A stretch of DNA of 64,000 bases from CALNYZ01 sp942490945 (GCA_942490945.1 CALNYZ010000018.1:992001-1056000), one strand, 5' to 3'; counted from the stretch's first letter, positions 33,084-42,364 are shown. Notes: generated by a model not told the origin, from the sequence alone. Translations and numbers: made by a program.

Positions 33084-34298
33084 ATGTCGCAGGTAAAAAA
33101 AGTGGTATTGGCCTATTCTGGCGGACTGGATACTTCCATCATTCTTAAATGGTTGGAAGACGTCTACGGTTGTGAGGTAGTCACGTTTACAGCTGATATC
33201 GGTCAGGGTGAAGAGGTTGAACCTGCGCGCGCCAAAGCACAGGCGATGGGAGTGAAAGAAATCTTCATCGAAGATCTGAAAGAAGAGTATGCGCGAGACT
33301 ATGTCTTCCCCATGTTTCGTGCCAATACTATATATGAAGGCGAGTATCTACTCGGAACATCAATCGCCCGTCCCTTGATTGCCAAACGTCTGGTTGAAAT
33401 TGCCAAACAGACTGGCGCGGATGCCATATCCCATGGTGCAACCGGCAAGGGTAATGATCAGGTGCGCTTTGAACTCGGAGCCTATGCATTGCTGCCGGAT
33501 GTAAAAATCATCGCACCCTGGCGTGAATGGGATTTGAATTCACGTGAAAAGCTCATGGCTTATGCAGAAGAGCATAATATTCCCATCGAACAGAAACGTG
33601 GTAAAAAATCGCCTTACTCAATGGATGCCAACTCGTTACACATTTCCTATGAAGGAGGCATCCTGGAAGATCCCTGGGCCGAACCGGAAGAAGATATGTG
33701 GCGCTGGACAGTCTCACCTGAAGCTGCACCGGACAAGCCAACCTATATCGAATTAACTTTCAAACAGGGTGATATTGTCGCGATTGATAATGAACCTCAC
33801 TCACCTGCGCAAGTGATGGAAAAATTAAACACCATCGCCGGTGCAAATGGTATTGGTCGAGATGACATTGTTGAGAATCGTTATGTCGGCATGAAATCGC
33901 GCGGCTGTTATGAAACACCGGCAGGAACAGTGATGTTGAAAGCGCATCGTGCCATTGAATCAATCACGCTGGATCGAGAAGTTGCCCATTTAAAAGATGA
34001 GCTTATGCCGCGATATGCGAGCATGATTTACAACGGCTACTGGTGGTCACCAGAACGAAAAATGTTGCAGGAAATGATCGATGCGTCACAAGTAACCGTC
34101 AATGGTGTGGTGCGACTCAAATTGTATAAAGGCAATGTGGTCGTTGTTGGACGTAAATCAGATACTGATAGCTTGTTCGATGCAAATATTGCCACTTTTG
34201 AAGATGATGCGGGTGCTTACAATCAAAAAGATGCTGAAGGGTTTATAAAGCTCAACGCATTGCGTATGCGTATTGCAGCGAAGAAAATAAAGTCATAA
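33084..34298 (+). CDS. argG: Argininosuccinate synthase
   Basis: This joins citrulline and aspartate using ATP in arginine biosynthesis. The 404-residue protein has the N-type ATP pyrophosphatase P-loop AYSGGLDTSIIL at the N-terminus and the family segments GATGKGNDQVRFELG and SPYSMDANSLH. Length and motifs are typical. Ribosome site GGAG is nine bases from the ATG. It is followed by a strong bidirectional terminator and convergent with the hvf operon. Confidence 0.98.
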   Translation: MSQVKKVVLAYSGGLDTSIILKWLEDVYGCEVVTFTADIGQGEEVEPARAKAQAMGVKEIFIEDLKEEYARDYVFPMFRANTIYEGEYLLGTSIARPLIAKRLVEIAKQTGADAISHGATGKGNDQVRFELGAYALLPDVKIIAPWREWDLNSREKLMAYAEEHNIPIEQKRGKKSPYSMDANSLHISYEGGILEDPWAEPEEDMWRWTVSPEAAPDKPTYIELTFKQGDIVAIDNEPHSPAQVMEKLNTIAGANGIGRDDIVENRYVGMKSRGCYETPAGTVMLKAHRAIESITLDREVAHLKDELMPRYASMIYNGYWWSPERKMLQEMIDASQVTVNGVVRLKLYKGNVVVVGRKSDTDSLFDANIATFEDDAGAYNQKDAEGFIKLNALRMRIAAKKIKS

Positions 34299-34300
34299 AT

Positions 34301-34339
34301 TATAAAGCCCTTCTGTATGTTATTCAGAAGGGCTTTATA
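34301..34339. terminator. Bidirectional terminator between argG and the hvf operon
   Basis: A perfect 15-bp stem (34301-34315 with 34325-34339; core AAAGCCCTTCTG/CAGAAGGGCTTT) has a 9-base loop and is flanked by A+T. It sits between convergent genes and probably ends both transcripts. Confidence 0.88.
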
Positions 34340-34352
34340 TTCATATCGAAAA

Positions 34353-34952
34353 TCACATGGACTGCGCAAACTTCTTGCCAATCCAGTAATCCAGACTCAC
34401 ATAACGCCCGCCGCCGATAAAGAATAATACCAGTAACATAATGAAATACGTGGCAGCAAACTCAATTCCGTTTTTCAGAATAGTGACGGATCCTGAATCG
34501 GTTAATTTGTCATAATCGCCGTGTTTTTTTAAAATTTCTTTTGCCTGTTCCTTGCGATTATTGGCTTGTTCAATTTTATCTGTGCGCCATTCCCAGGGAA
34601 CTGTGAGTTTTGTTTCAGGTAATGCATGCCAGCCATTATCCCAGTGTGCCGTCGCCGCCGCGACAATCATGGTAAACATTAATGGAGCAGCAAACCAGCG
34701 TGTGGCGAGTCCGAGTAATATTGCGATGCCACCAAGAAATTCCGTATAACCAGCCAGAACTGCCATTAAATAGGGCATAGGCAACCCAAGGCTGTGTTCA
34801 AACCACAGGGCGATATTGGATAAATCCGTTATTTTTCCATAACCGGCATAAATTAGAATTGGAGCCAGAAAAATTCTTAACAGTAGCGGGGCCAGAAAAT
34901 CAGCCTGTCTGGTTTTATCAAGCAATGCCTGAAGTTGGATTAATTTACCCAT
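34353..34952 (-). CDS. DoxX family membrane protein of the hvf operon
   Basis: This 199-residue protein has four hydrophobic segments and DoxX features (LRIFLAPILIYAGYGKITDL, YTEFLGGIAILLGLATRW). A DoxX-type protein (often called HvfD) is the usual fourth member of hvfABC-type operons, where it is thought to support the redox chemistry or membrane steps linked to the modified peptide. It has a larger loop than minimal DoxX (KIEQANNRKEQAKEILKKHGD). It follows hvfC by 50 bases. Confidence 0.85.
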   Translation of the reverse strand: MGKLIQLQALLDKTRQADFLAPLLLRIFLAPILIYAGYGKITDLSNIALWFEHSLGLPMPYLMAVLAGYTEFLGGIAILLGLATRWFAAPLMFTMIVAAATAHWDNGWHALPETKLTVPWEWRTDKIEQANNRKEQAKEILKKHGDYDKLTDSGSVTILKNGIEFAATYFIMLLVLFFIGGGRYVSLDYWIGKKFAQSM

Positions 34953-35002
34953 CGTGATGTCTCCAAATTATTGTTTTGAATTATTCTTATTGGAGTTAAA
35001 AA

Positions 35003-35800
35003 CTAGATGCGAGTTCCAATTAATATCTGGTTTGCGTGCAAATCGTCTAGAATTGTTTTACCGAATGTAACGATTTGTTGGGGATCAGGCGAATTTAACT
35101 CGTTGGCCAGTTGTATCAAGAGATCACGACCTGTTTGTGAATCATTTTCCTGAATCAGACTTAACAGCCGGGCAGTGACAGCATTAATTTCGGTAAAGTG
35201 TACCGTATCATCATCATCTGATTGGCGATGAGCGATGATATAAACAGCTTGTTCACCAGGTTCATCCGGTGTATTTTCCGGGCCTATTTGATGTACAGGG
35301 AACTGGTAACTCAGGGGCCAGGCGAGTACAGATAAAACCGGAATTCCCTCAAGCATGTCTCCTTCAGTATCGATGTCTTCTTCATTCATTGCATCCGATA
35401 TGGAAAGTGCAAGTTCAACCCACTCATAGTGGGCCAGCTCAAGCATAAACGGGTAGTCATCGTCATGTGTACCGCGTTCATGTTCCAGATATTTCAAAAA
35501 CTCGCGCGGCATTTCCGGAAACAATGGTGTATGCGCCCGGTGTGTCTCAAAATAGTCACGTACTAGTTCATGCCAGCGGGTTTCGCCGAGGATTGCACAC
35601 AACACCGGGTAGGTGTTTGACATAAAATCTTCTACATTGTTGTAGAACAAGTCGTTATAAATTTTCATCCGGCGAGCTTCAACATCACCTGGCAAGGGAT
35701 ATTTATCCGGGTTACGAATATGTGCTGCGAATTCGAATTGTTTTTTTATGAATTCTGGCGGGTTATCCGGATTATACCGGTCTGAATTATGCGTTCGCAT
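35003..35800 (-). CDS. hvfC: HvfC-type (DUF2063) partner protein for peptide modification
   Basis: This 265-residue protein has an N-terminal DUF2063 domain (RRMKIYNDLFYNNVEDFMSNTYPVL, then WHELVRDYFETHRAHTPLF) and a C-terminal winged-helix-like region. Proteins of this kind deliver the precursor peptide to the HvfB enzyme and form a complex with it. The gene overlaps hvfB by 14 bases, indicating coupled translation. Older annotation as a DNA-binding protein is not supported by context. Confidence 0.88.
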   Translation of the reverse strand: MRTHNSDRYNPDNPPEFIKKQFEFAAHIRNPDKYPLPGDVEARRMKIYNDLFYNNVEDFMSNTYPVLCAILGETRWHELVRDYFETHRAHTPLFPEMPREFLKYLEHERGTHDDDYPFMLELAHYEWVELALSISDAMNEEDIDTEGDMLEGIPVLSVLAWPLSYQFPVHQIGPENTPDEPGEQAVYIIAHRQSDDDDTVHFTEINAVTARLLSLIQENDSQTGRDLLIQLANELNSPDPQQIVTFGKTILDDLHANQILIGTRI

Positions 35801-36668
35801 GCGCTTTTTGGTGAGCCGAAATTTTATTTTTAAACTTGGCTTGCATGCTGGTAATTTTATCTACTTCTGAAAGTAACTCATTAACAGGTGGAATATTAAA
35901 ATCGCGCTCAAGCAGGGTAGGTATAACACCGTATAATTTATATGTTTTTTCCAGTAGCTTCCATACCGGGTCAATGACATCAGCACCATGAGTATCCACA
36001 ATCAAATCTTCGGCTTCGTCATAGTGACCGGCAACGTGTATATAATCTACCCGGTCAACAGGAATTCGTTTCAGGTAATTAACAGCATCATATCGATGAT
36101 TAATACTGTTAACGTAAATATTGTTTACATCGAGTAACATACGGCAATCAGATTCTGTCAGTACCGCATTTAAAAAATCTATTTCATCCATTTCCTTGCC
36201 GGGTGCCGCGTAGTAGGAAACATTTTCCATCGCGATTGGTCGCTCCAGAATATCCTGTACCCTGCGGATGCGTGCCGCGACATAGTGAACCGCTTCTTCA
36301 GTAAAAGGGATGGGAAGTAAATCGTACAGGTGGCCGTCATCACCACAATAACTTAAGTGTTCACTGTAAAGACGGATATTGTGCTCATCAAGAAATTTCT
36401 TCAGGCGATACAAAAAAGCTTCGTCAAGTGGTGCAGGACCACCGATCGACAGGGATAGGCCGTGACAAACAAAATCGTGCTTTTCAGTGAATTCACGAAA
36501 CTGTTTTCCCATTGGACCACCGACACCAATCCAGTTTTCGGGGGCTACTTCCAGAAAACCGACCTGGTCATGAGGTGTCTCGGCCAGCGACGTCATAAAG
36601 CTTCGTCGCAGACCGAGACCAGCACCATGAATTGGGTAGTGCCCAGTTTTTTTATGACTGGCTTTCAT
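35787..36668 (-). CDS. hvfB: HvfB-type (DUF692) multinuclear iron oxidative enzyme, MNIO
   Basis: This 293-residue TIM-barrel protein of the DUF692/MNIO family has metal-ligand-rich motifs HGLSLSIGG, YSEHLSYCGDDGH, LLDVNNIYVNSINH and HVAGHYDE. MNIO enzymes use two or three irons and oxygen to rework cysteines of a precursor peptide, in the closest known systems into oxazolone-thioamide or related thio-heterocycles. HvfA, encoded upstream, has seven matching cysteine motifs, so it is the probable substrate. Confidence 0.9.
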   Translation of the reverse strand: MKASHKKTGHYPIHGAGLGLRRSFMTSLAETPHDQVGFLEVAPENWIGVGGPMGKQFREFTEKHDFVCHGLSLSIGGPAPLDEAFLYRLKKFLDEHNIRLYSEHLSYCGDDGHLYDLLPIPFTEEAVHYVAARIRRVQDILERPIAMENVSYYAAPGKEMDEIDFLNAVLTESDCRMLLDVNNIYVNSINHRYDAVNYLKRIPVDRVDYIHVAGHYDEAEDLIVDTHGADVIDPVWKLLEKTYKLYGVIPTLLERDFNIPPVNELLSEVDKITSMQAKFKNKISAHQKAHANA

Positions 36669-36683
36669 GTTAGCGAGTGTACC

Positions 36684-37016
36684 TTATTTATTTCCACCAC
36701 ACTTGCCTTCGCCGCACTTACCTTCTTTCTTGCCTTTGCCGCCGCACTTACCTTCTTTCATGTCTTTGCCGCCGCACTTGCCTTCTTTCATGCCTTTCTC
36801 ACCGCATTTACCTTCTTTCTTGCCTTTACCTTCACCGCATTTGCCTTCGCCACATTTACCTTCTTTGGCAACGACGTATCCGCTTGAAAGTTCATTCATG
36901 GCGAATGGATTCGCTCCTTGCTCTGCTGCATTTGCAATGTTGCTTGCGGCAAGTGAAGTAACAAAAGCGGCGCCAAGCGCAATTGACAATGGTTTGATTG
37001 AGGATTTCTTCGACAT
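36684..37016 (-). CDS. hvfA: HvfA-type precursor peptide with seven EGKCG motifs
   Basis: This 110-residue exported peptide has a signal peptide ending about residue 30 (ANIANA-AEQ-type site). A short leader (GANPFAMNELSSGYVVA) and a repeat core follow. The core contains EGKCG seven times, spaced by KGKK, KGMK or KDMK linkers, and no cysteine occurs elsewhere. In related systems each EGKCG cysteine is converted by the MNIO enzyme and the product binds copper in the periplasm. The gene heads the operon hvfA-hvfB-hvfC-doxX and a candidate ECF-type promoter lies upstream. The copper role is by family, not shown here. Confidence 0.9.
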   Translation of the reverse strand: MSKKSSIKPLSIALGAAFVTSLAASNIANAAEQGANPFAMNELSSGYVVAKEGKCGEGKCGEGKGKKEGKCGEKGMKEGKCGGKDMKEGKCGGKGKKEGKCGEGKCGGNK

Positions 37017-37132
37017 TAGTGTCTCTCCGTATTGTTGTTTATGTTATGTATTCAGGCTTTGGGTTACCAGGTTATTACCAGACTACACATTAATCTCAGG
37101 TCGTCTGTTGTTCCGTTCACCTTGGGTACTAT

Positions 37133-37158
37133 GACCACTGATTTTGGCAAAAGGTTCC
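37133..37158 (-). promoter_or_regulatory. Candidate ECF-type promoter of the hvf operon
   Basis: On the minus strand GGAACC (37153-37158) is followed after 16 bases by GGTC (37133-37136). ECF sigma factor promoters commonly read GGAAC-N16/17-CGTC, so this is a fair match. It would start a leader of about 110 bases before hvfA. No ECF sigma gene is in the window. Confidence 0.35.
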
Positions 37159-37268
37159 ACTTTCAACGAGAAACCAGAATTTACTATAGCCTTTTAACGA
37201 GGTAATGAAAGGGATTGTGTCGCGAAATCATCACAAAAGTATCACAAAATCATGCGTTTGTGCAGTAA

Positions 37269-37694
37269 TTAGCCAACCAGCTTTTGCAGACAATCCAGAT
37301 AGAGTGTTTCATCGGGCTCACGATTATCGCGTTGCGCTTCCCACATGATTTGACCGAGACACTCCATCATCTGATGCTCAGCCGTATGTGAATCAGCAAA
37401 CTTGTTGCACAATGATGTGTAAAGATCATGAATACCCTGTGGACGATTGGTCGAAAGTTGTTCCTGAATCGCAATGTGCATACTCATATGTAGAAAAGGA
37501 TTGGTCTGACCCATTTCTATCGTAAAGTCGTTATCCAGATTGGCAATATCGTTCAACATGGCATGATATTCCGGGTGCAATTGAATGATGTGAGCGATTA
37601 TTTTTTCAAGCGGTTCGAGTGGTTGCTCCGATGTGAACTTAGTCCAGACATCAAAGAACATTTTTCGTAATGCATTGCGATCATTTGAAAACAT
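37269..37694 (-). CDS. DUF1841 family protein
   Basis: This 141-residue soluble protein matches the DUF1841 pattern (NDRNALRKMFFDVWTKF, HPEYHAMLND, NPFLHMSMHIAIQEQL, HQMMECLGQIMWEAQR). Function is unknown. It follows nth with a one-base overlap, a pairing common in Gammaproteobacteria, and lies at the 3' end of the metG-rnf-nth run. Confidence 0.85.
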   Translation of the reverse strand: MFSNDRNALRKMFFDVWTKFTSEQPLEPLEKIIAHIIQLHPEYHAMLNDIANLDNDFTIEMGQTNPFLHMSMHIAIQEQLSTNRPQGIHDLYTSLCNKFADSHTAEHQMMECLGQIMWEAQRDNREPDETLYLDCLQKLVG

Positions 37695-38329
37695 CAGTCG
37701 ATATTCTTCTCATTAAAGGTACATAAATCTTCCACTACACAGGAGCCACAACGTGGTTTGCGTGCAATACAAGTATAACGTCCATGTAAAATTAGCCAAT
37801 GGTGTGCATCTTTTTTATATTGTTTCGGTACAACTCCCAGTAATTTGTTTTCAACCTGCAATACATTTTTTCCGGGGGCGAGTCCTGTTCGGTTGGAAAC
37901 GCGAAAAATATGCGTGTCGACTGCAATCGTTGGCTGGCCGAAGGCGGTATTTAATATCACATTTGCTGTTTTGCGACCGACGCCAGGGAGTGCTTCAAGT
38001 GACTCACGATCTTGTGGTACGACAGAATTATGTTCGTTGATTAACATCTTGCAGGCTGCGATGATATTCTTGGCTTTGTTATTATATAAGCCGATTGTTT
38101 TAATATATTTTTTCAGGCCTGTAACTTTTAGTGCAGCAATTTTTTCAGGTGTATTCGCAACCTTGAACAATTCCTGGGTTGCCTTGTTAACACTCTTGTC
38201 TGTTGCCTGGGCGGACAAGGTTACTGCTACCAATAGTTCAAAGGGTGTTTTATATACCAGCTCGGTAGTCGGTTCAGGATTATTCTTTTTAAGACGTTTA
38301 AAAAATTCGCGTCTTTGTTCCGGAGTCAT
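37694..38329 (-). CDS. nth: Endonuclease III
   Basis: This base-excision-repair DNA glycosylase/AP lyase removes oxidised pyrimidines. The 211-residue protein has the helix-hairpin-helix LPGVGRKTANVIL with the catalytic lysine, the catalytic aspartate in VDTHIFRVSNR, and a 4Fe-4S cluster motif C-x6-C-x2-C-x5-C (CIARKPRCGSCVVEDLC). It follows rnfE, the usual place for nth in Gammaproteobacteria. Confidence 0.97.
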   Translation of the reverse strand: MTPEQRREFFKRLKKNNPEPTTELVYKTPFELLVAVTLSAQATDKSVNKATQELFKVANTPEKIAALKVTGLKKYIKTIGLYNNKAKNIIAACKMLINEHNSVVPQDRESLEALPGVGRKTANVILNTAFGQPTIAVDTHIFRVSNRTGLAPGKNVLQVENKLLGVVPKQYKKDAHHWLILHGRYTCIARKPRCGSCVVEDLCTFNEKNID

Positions 38330-38361
38330 CTTGTTATTAATAATTAATCAGAGACGACCAA

Positions 38362-39048
38362 TTAACCCGGCGCCGCTTCGTTCAGGGCGGGGGATGCCAC
38401 AACGACAGATTTTTTTACCTGTCGATTGTCAATAATGTTTTTAATCGCGACCAGTAGTCCCAGAAACAGAAATGCGCCGGGTGGTAAGATCGCCAGCAAA
38501 TAACCGTTGTAATTTTCGATAACGGTGATGGTCAGCCATTCAGCGCCCTGGCCAAACATCAGGTGTGCCTGCTGGAACAATGTTCCGAAACCGATCAACT
38601 CACGTAGTGCACCGAGTGTCACCAACACACCGGTAAATCCCAGTCCCATGAAAAGCCCGTCGAGTAATGAATGTGTCGGTGTGTTTTTTGATGCGAAGGC
38701 TTCTGCACGCGCAATGATGGCGCAGTTGGTAACAATGAGCGGAATAAAAATGCCCAGTATGCGGTTCAGATCGTAGAAAAATGCCTCCATCAGCAGTTCA
38801 ATAATGGTGACAATCGAGGCGATAATCAGCACAAATACCGGTATACGAATTTCCGGGCGTACCCAGTGTCGAATAATCGAAACCGTTACATTCGACGCAA
38901 CCAGTGTAATGGTTGTCGCAATACCCAGCCCCAGTCCGTTGACAATGGTATTCGAGACGCCAAGTAACGGACACAGACCCAATACCTGCACAAGTGCGGC
39001 ATTATTGCTCCACAAGCCTTGTTTTACGATATTGTTGATGTCACTCAT
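38362..39048 (-). CDS. rnfE: Rnf/Rsx electron transport complex subunit E
   Basis: This 228-residue membrane subunit has about six segments. It is homologous to RnfA, with the shared motifs LVQVLGLCPLLGVSNT and IFIPLIVTNCAIIARAEAFA. RnfE and RnfA hold an iron centre in the membrane. The Rnf complex couples ferredoxin/NADH redox exchange to ion movement. It overlaps rnfG by four bases. The C-terminal tail (KKSVVVASPALNEAAPG) is slightly extended. Confidence 0.95.
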   Translation of the reverse strand: MSDINNIVKQGLWSNNAALVQVLGLCPLLGVSNTIVNGLGLGIATTITLVASNVTVSIIRHWVRPEIRIPVFVLIIASIVTIIELLMEAFFYDLNRILGIFIPLIVTNCAIIARAEAFASKNTPTHSLLDGLFMGLGFTGVLVTLGALRELIGFGTLFQQAHLMFGQGAEWLTITVIENYNGYLLAILPPGAFLFLGLLVAIKNIIDNRQVKKSVVVASPALNEAAPG

Positions 39049-39683
39049 TTTTCCTGAACCTTGTCATTGGTTACGAATAGCTTAGCATGATTTTTCTCGA
39101 AGAATAATAAGCCATTATGTATGGCTTTTACGACGGCGCGAGGCGTAATGGTTGCGCCGGTAAGCTGATCGAAGCTGCCGCCATCCTTTTTTACTTTCCA
39201 CTTGATATCAGCGGGTTGTGTCAGGGATTTATTACTAAATTGTTGATCCCATTTTGACTTTTCGGCATCGATCGCGTCACCCAGCCCTGGCGTTTCCCGA
39301 TGAGAAATAATATGGATGCCTGCGAGGGTGCCATTTTCCTTTACGCCCATAAGTATCCAGATTTTTCCACTATAGCCATCCGGTGCGATAACAGTATATA
39401 AAGCTGCCACGGGCATATTATTTTTACGCGCAAGATAAACAGTAACAGGTTCATTGCTACCCAGAAGTTTATCGTTCATTTCGATCGTATCTGCGAGAAG
39501 ATCATTATCATGCTGATCGTCAGGAATGAGCTTGTTCAGATTCTTGAGTATGGCCTGACGCCGATTTTCTGCAATGCGCGCTTTCGTAGCAGATTCAGTC
39601 AGGGCCACAAAAGCGGTGCCTGAAATTGCAAACAGCGATAACAACACTGCGCTGATAATCATGTTGCGTTGTAACTTGTTCAT
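39045..39683 (-). CDS. rnfG: Rnf/Rsx electron transport complex subunit G
   Basis: This 212-residue flavoprotein is anchored by one N-terminal helix (MIISAVLLSLFAISGTAFVAL). FMN is covalently attached to the threonine in the motif seen here as TGATITPRAV. Upstream segments GYSGKIWILMGV and ISHRETPGLGDAI are typical of the family. It follows rnfD by eight bases. In sulfur oxidisers Rnf is often proposed to supply low-potential electrons; direction here is unknown. Confidence 0.95.
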   Translation of the reverse strand: MNKLQRNMIISAVLLSLFAISGTAFVALTESATKARIAENRRQAILKNLNKLIPDDQHDNDLLADTIEMNDKLLGSNEPVTVYLARKNNMPVAALYTVIAPDGYSGKIWILMGVKENGTLAGIHIISHRETPGLGDAIDAEKSKWDQQFSNKSLTQPADIKWKVKKDGGSFDQLTGATITPRAVVKAIHNGLLFFEKNHAKLFVTNDKVQEK

Positions 39684-39691
39684 GACTTTCT

Positions 39692-40696
39692 TCAGGATCC
39701 GTATACTTTTGGTTGTGTGTAGTAATCAATCGTTGGCACTGCCATGTTCATTAATATTACCGCAAAGGCAACACCATCCGGATAACCTCCCCACATACGT
39801 ATGATGTAGGTTAAAATCCCGATGCCCGCTGCGTATATTAATCGACCCCGTGTCGTGGTAGAGGCGGTAACCGGATCTGTCGCAATAAAAAATGCTCCCA
39901 GCATGGTTGCACCACTCAGCATGTGAAATAGAGGAGTGATCGATGTGGTGTTGTAAAATAGTGCCGCCATAATGAAGAGCGCGCTGAGCATGGCAACCGG
40001 GATATGCCAGGTAATGATACGTCTATATAATAAATACAGGCCGCCAAGCAAAAAAGAAATATTTACCCATTCCCAGCCATAGCCTGCAAACTTGCCAAAT
40101 AAAATAGTATGACCTTGCATAATTGATGCATAACTGTGTTCGAGGCCGAGTTGTGTCTTTACCGTATCCAGTGTGGTCGCCATGGTTACCGCATCCAGAT
40201 TCATATTGGCGGGTAGGCTTGAATAAAAACTGAAATACAACTGGTCAGTGAATGTAAGTGTGTGATCCGGTGATAACCATTGTGTCATTTGCAACGGGAA
40301 AGAAATCAATAACATGGCATAGCCAATCATCGCCGGATTAAACGGGTTGTAGCCCAGACCGCCATACAAGTGTTTCGCAACCAGAATGGCAAATGCTGTC
40401 CCGAGGAATATCAGCCACCACGGCGCAAGGTTGGGTAATGCCAGCGCCAGCAACATGGCGGTGACAACTGCACTGCCGTCCATGAGGAAAGGTCTGACCG
40501 GCTTGCTGCGTACAAGCAGTATGATTGCCTCGGTCGCAAGTGCTGTGAACACTGCGATTATCATATTAATGATGACACCCCAGCCAAAGAAATAAACATA
40601 AACAACAATGCCGGGTACCATGGCATAAATCACCTGAAGCATTACCTGGGTAATACTGTTTTTAGGATGCACATGTGGCGAGCTGATACTTGTCAT
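39692..40696 (-). CDS. rnfD: Rnf/Rsx electron transport complex subunit D
   Basis: This 334-residue polytopic subunit has a covalent-FMN motif, LSGATMLGAFFIATDPV. Other landmarks are LMDGSAVVTAMLLALALP and YGGLGYNPFNPAMIGYA. Together with RnfG it forms the flavin pathway across the membrane. The gene follows rnfC by 15 bases. Confidence 0.96.
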   Translation of the reverse strand: MTSISSPHVHPKNSITQVMLQVIYAMVPGIVVYVYFFGWGVIINMIIAVFTALATEAIILLVRSKPVRPFLMDGSAVVTAMLLALALPNLAPWWLIFLGTAFAILVAKHLYGGLGYNPFNPAMIGYAMLLISFPLQMTQWLSPDHTLTFTDQLYFSFYSSLPANMNLDAVTMATTLDTVKTQLGLEHSYASIMQGHTILFGKFAGYGWEWVNISFLLGGLYLLYRRIITWHIPVAMLSALFIMAALFYNTTSITPLFHMLSGATMLGAFFIATDPVTASTTTRGRLIYAAGIGILTYIIRMWGGYPDGVAFAVILMNMAVPTIDYYTQPKVYGS

Positions 40697-40711
40697 AATT
40701 ACGCTTCTTGG

Positions 40712-42364
40712 TTACCGGTCTTCAGGTTTATTGGCCTGACGTTTAGCTTCTATTTCTGCAATAATTTTTTGCTGTTCTTCGGACAGGTTATCGGTGTTTT
40801 TGGCTTCGGCATTTTGTTGTTCACGTTTGGCCTGTACACGTTTTAATGCAGCTTCGATTGCCGTTTTTTTTGCATCCAGTTCATTGCCTTTAGTTTCATC
40901 GCCCTGAACTTTTTTCAACATTTCGCGTTTCTTGCGTTTGCGTTCCTCGTCTTCTGCTTTTTTTCGTTCCAGCCGATATTGATGAAATTCATGTCTTTCG
41001 CGTGCCCGATCAGACTTTATTTTGTCCTGTTCCTGATTCCATATTTCCGTTTTGGCAAAACGGAAATAATGTACCAGCGGTATGTGGCTCGGACAAACAT
41101 AATCACAACATCCGCACTCTATACAATCAAATACGTGATGGTCCTGCACTTTATCGAAATCTTTGGCGCGTGCATACCAGTAAAGTTGTTGTGGCAACAA
41201 CGTCGCCGGACACACTCGTGCACATTCACCGCAACGAATGCATGGCATGGCTGGAGACTGGTGGCCACGTTCTGCTTTTGATTCTGCCAGTATACAGTTG
41301 GTCGTTTTTATTACAGGCAGATCGAGTGCAGGCAATACAAACCCCATCATGGGGCCGCCCATTAAAACACGATCGGTCAGGTCTTGCCTGAAACCACAAT
41401 GCTCAAGCAAAAATTTAATCGATGTACCAATTCGCACGCGCAGATTTTGCGGATGGGTTACACCTTCACCGGTAATCGTAACAATGCGATCAATCAGTGG
41501 TTTTCCCTGCAGAACGGCTTCGGCAATACTGTATGCGGTTGCAACATTATGACAAACAATACCGATCTTGCTTGGCAAGCTGTTTAATGGTACCTGTTTG
41601 TCAGTCAATGCTTCTATTAATTGTTTTTCACCACCAGCCGGATAACGTGTTTCCAGTGTGTGAATTTTTATTCTTGTGTCATCAAGCTTTGCGATAGCCG
41701 TTGACAGTGCAGCAATCGCTTCTGGCTGGTTATCTTCAATACCAATGATACAGTCCGGTATTTCTAACGCCTGCAGGATAAATTGTGCGCCGCGGATGAT
41801 TAATTCGGCCTGCTCCTGCATTAACACCGCATCACAGGTGATATAAGGCTCACATTCTGCAGCGTTGAGAATGAGCGTTTCAATGCTGGCGGTCAGGGGT
41901 GGATTAAGTTTCAATGCCGAAGGAAAACCTGCACCACCGAGACCGACGATACCCGCATTATGAATAATGTCGCGTAATTCAGATGCCGAGAGATTATCTG
42001 TTGCAGCCGGATGACTGTCGACCGCAGTATCCTTGCCGTCAGTTTTAATAATAATGCAGAGTGCTTGTAAACTTGAAGGGTGAGGGAAGGTACGTAATTC
42101 GATGGCGCTAATGGTACCGGAACTCGATGCATGTATTGGTGCGCTGACAGCAGCAACGGTATGTGCGATGAGCTGACCTTTTAAAACATGGTCGCCCACA
42201 TTAACAACCGGTTCAGCAGCCTGACCAATGTGTTGCTGCAAGGGAATGACCAGTTCATCTGGCAGAGGCGCATCGCTGACAGGTGATTGCATAGAGACTT
42301 GTTTGTGCCCTGGCAGTTTTATGCCACCATGAAACTTGCCGATTGCTTTCGTTACAAAGTTCAT
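40712..42364 (-). CDS. rnfC: Rnf/Rsx electron transport complex subunit C
   Basis: This 550-residue peripheral subunit binds NADH/FMN and carries two 4Fe-4S clusters (CIRCGECARVCP and CIECGCCDYVCPSHIP). A glycine-rich stretch GIVGLGGAGFPSALKL lies before them. The final 120 residues are highly charged and probably coiled-coil (ERHEFHQYRLERKKAEDEER...), an extension of variable length in the family. The start overlaps rnfB by four bases. Confidence 0.96.
   Translation of the reverse strand: MNFVTKAIGKFHGGIKLPGHKQVSMQSPVSDAPLPDELVIPLQQHIGQAAEPVVNVGDHVLKGQLIAHTVAAVSAPIHASSSGTISAIELRTFPHPSSLQALCIIIKTDGKDTAVDSHPAATDNLSASELRDIIHNAGIVGLGGAGFPSALKLNPPLTASIETLILNAAECEPYITCDAVLMQEQAELIIRGAQFILQALEIPDCIIGIEDNQPEAIAALSTAIAKLDDTRIKIHTLETRYPAGGEKQLIEALTDKQVPLNSLPSKIGIVCHNVATAYSIAEAVLQGKPLIDRIVTITGEGVTHPQNLRVRIGTSIKFLLEHCGFRQDLTDRVLMGGPMMGFVLPALDLPVIKTTNCILAESKAERGHQSPAMPCIRCGECARVCPATLLPQQLYWYARAKDFDKVQDHHVFDCIECGCCDYVCPSHIPLVHYFRFAKTEIWNQEQDKIKSDRARERHEFHQYRLERKKAEDEERKRKKREMLKKVQGDETKGNELDAKKTAIEAALKRVQAKREQQNAEAKNTDNLSEEQQKIIAEIEAKRQANKPEDR

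Noticed and set aside
35003..35800. DUF2063 protein as a transcription factor (common automatic label of putative DNA-binding domain)
   Set aside because: The operon with hvfA, hvfB and DoxX identifies it as the peptide-modification partner.
36684..36961. Plus-strand open frames opposite hvfA (repetitive Ser/Pro/Leu and Leu/Cys/Arg proteins)
   Set aside because: They are the complement of the EGKCG repeats in hvfA. The minus-strand frame has a signal peptide, matching partner genes and operon context.
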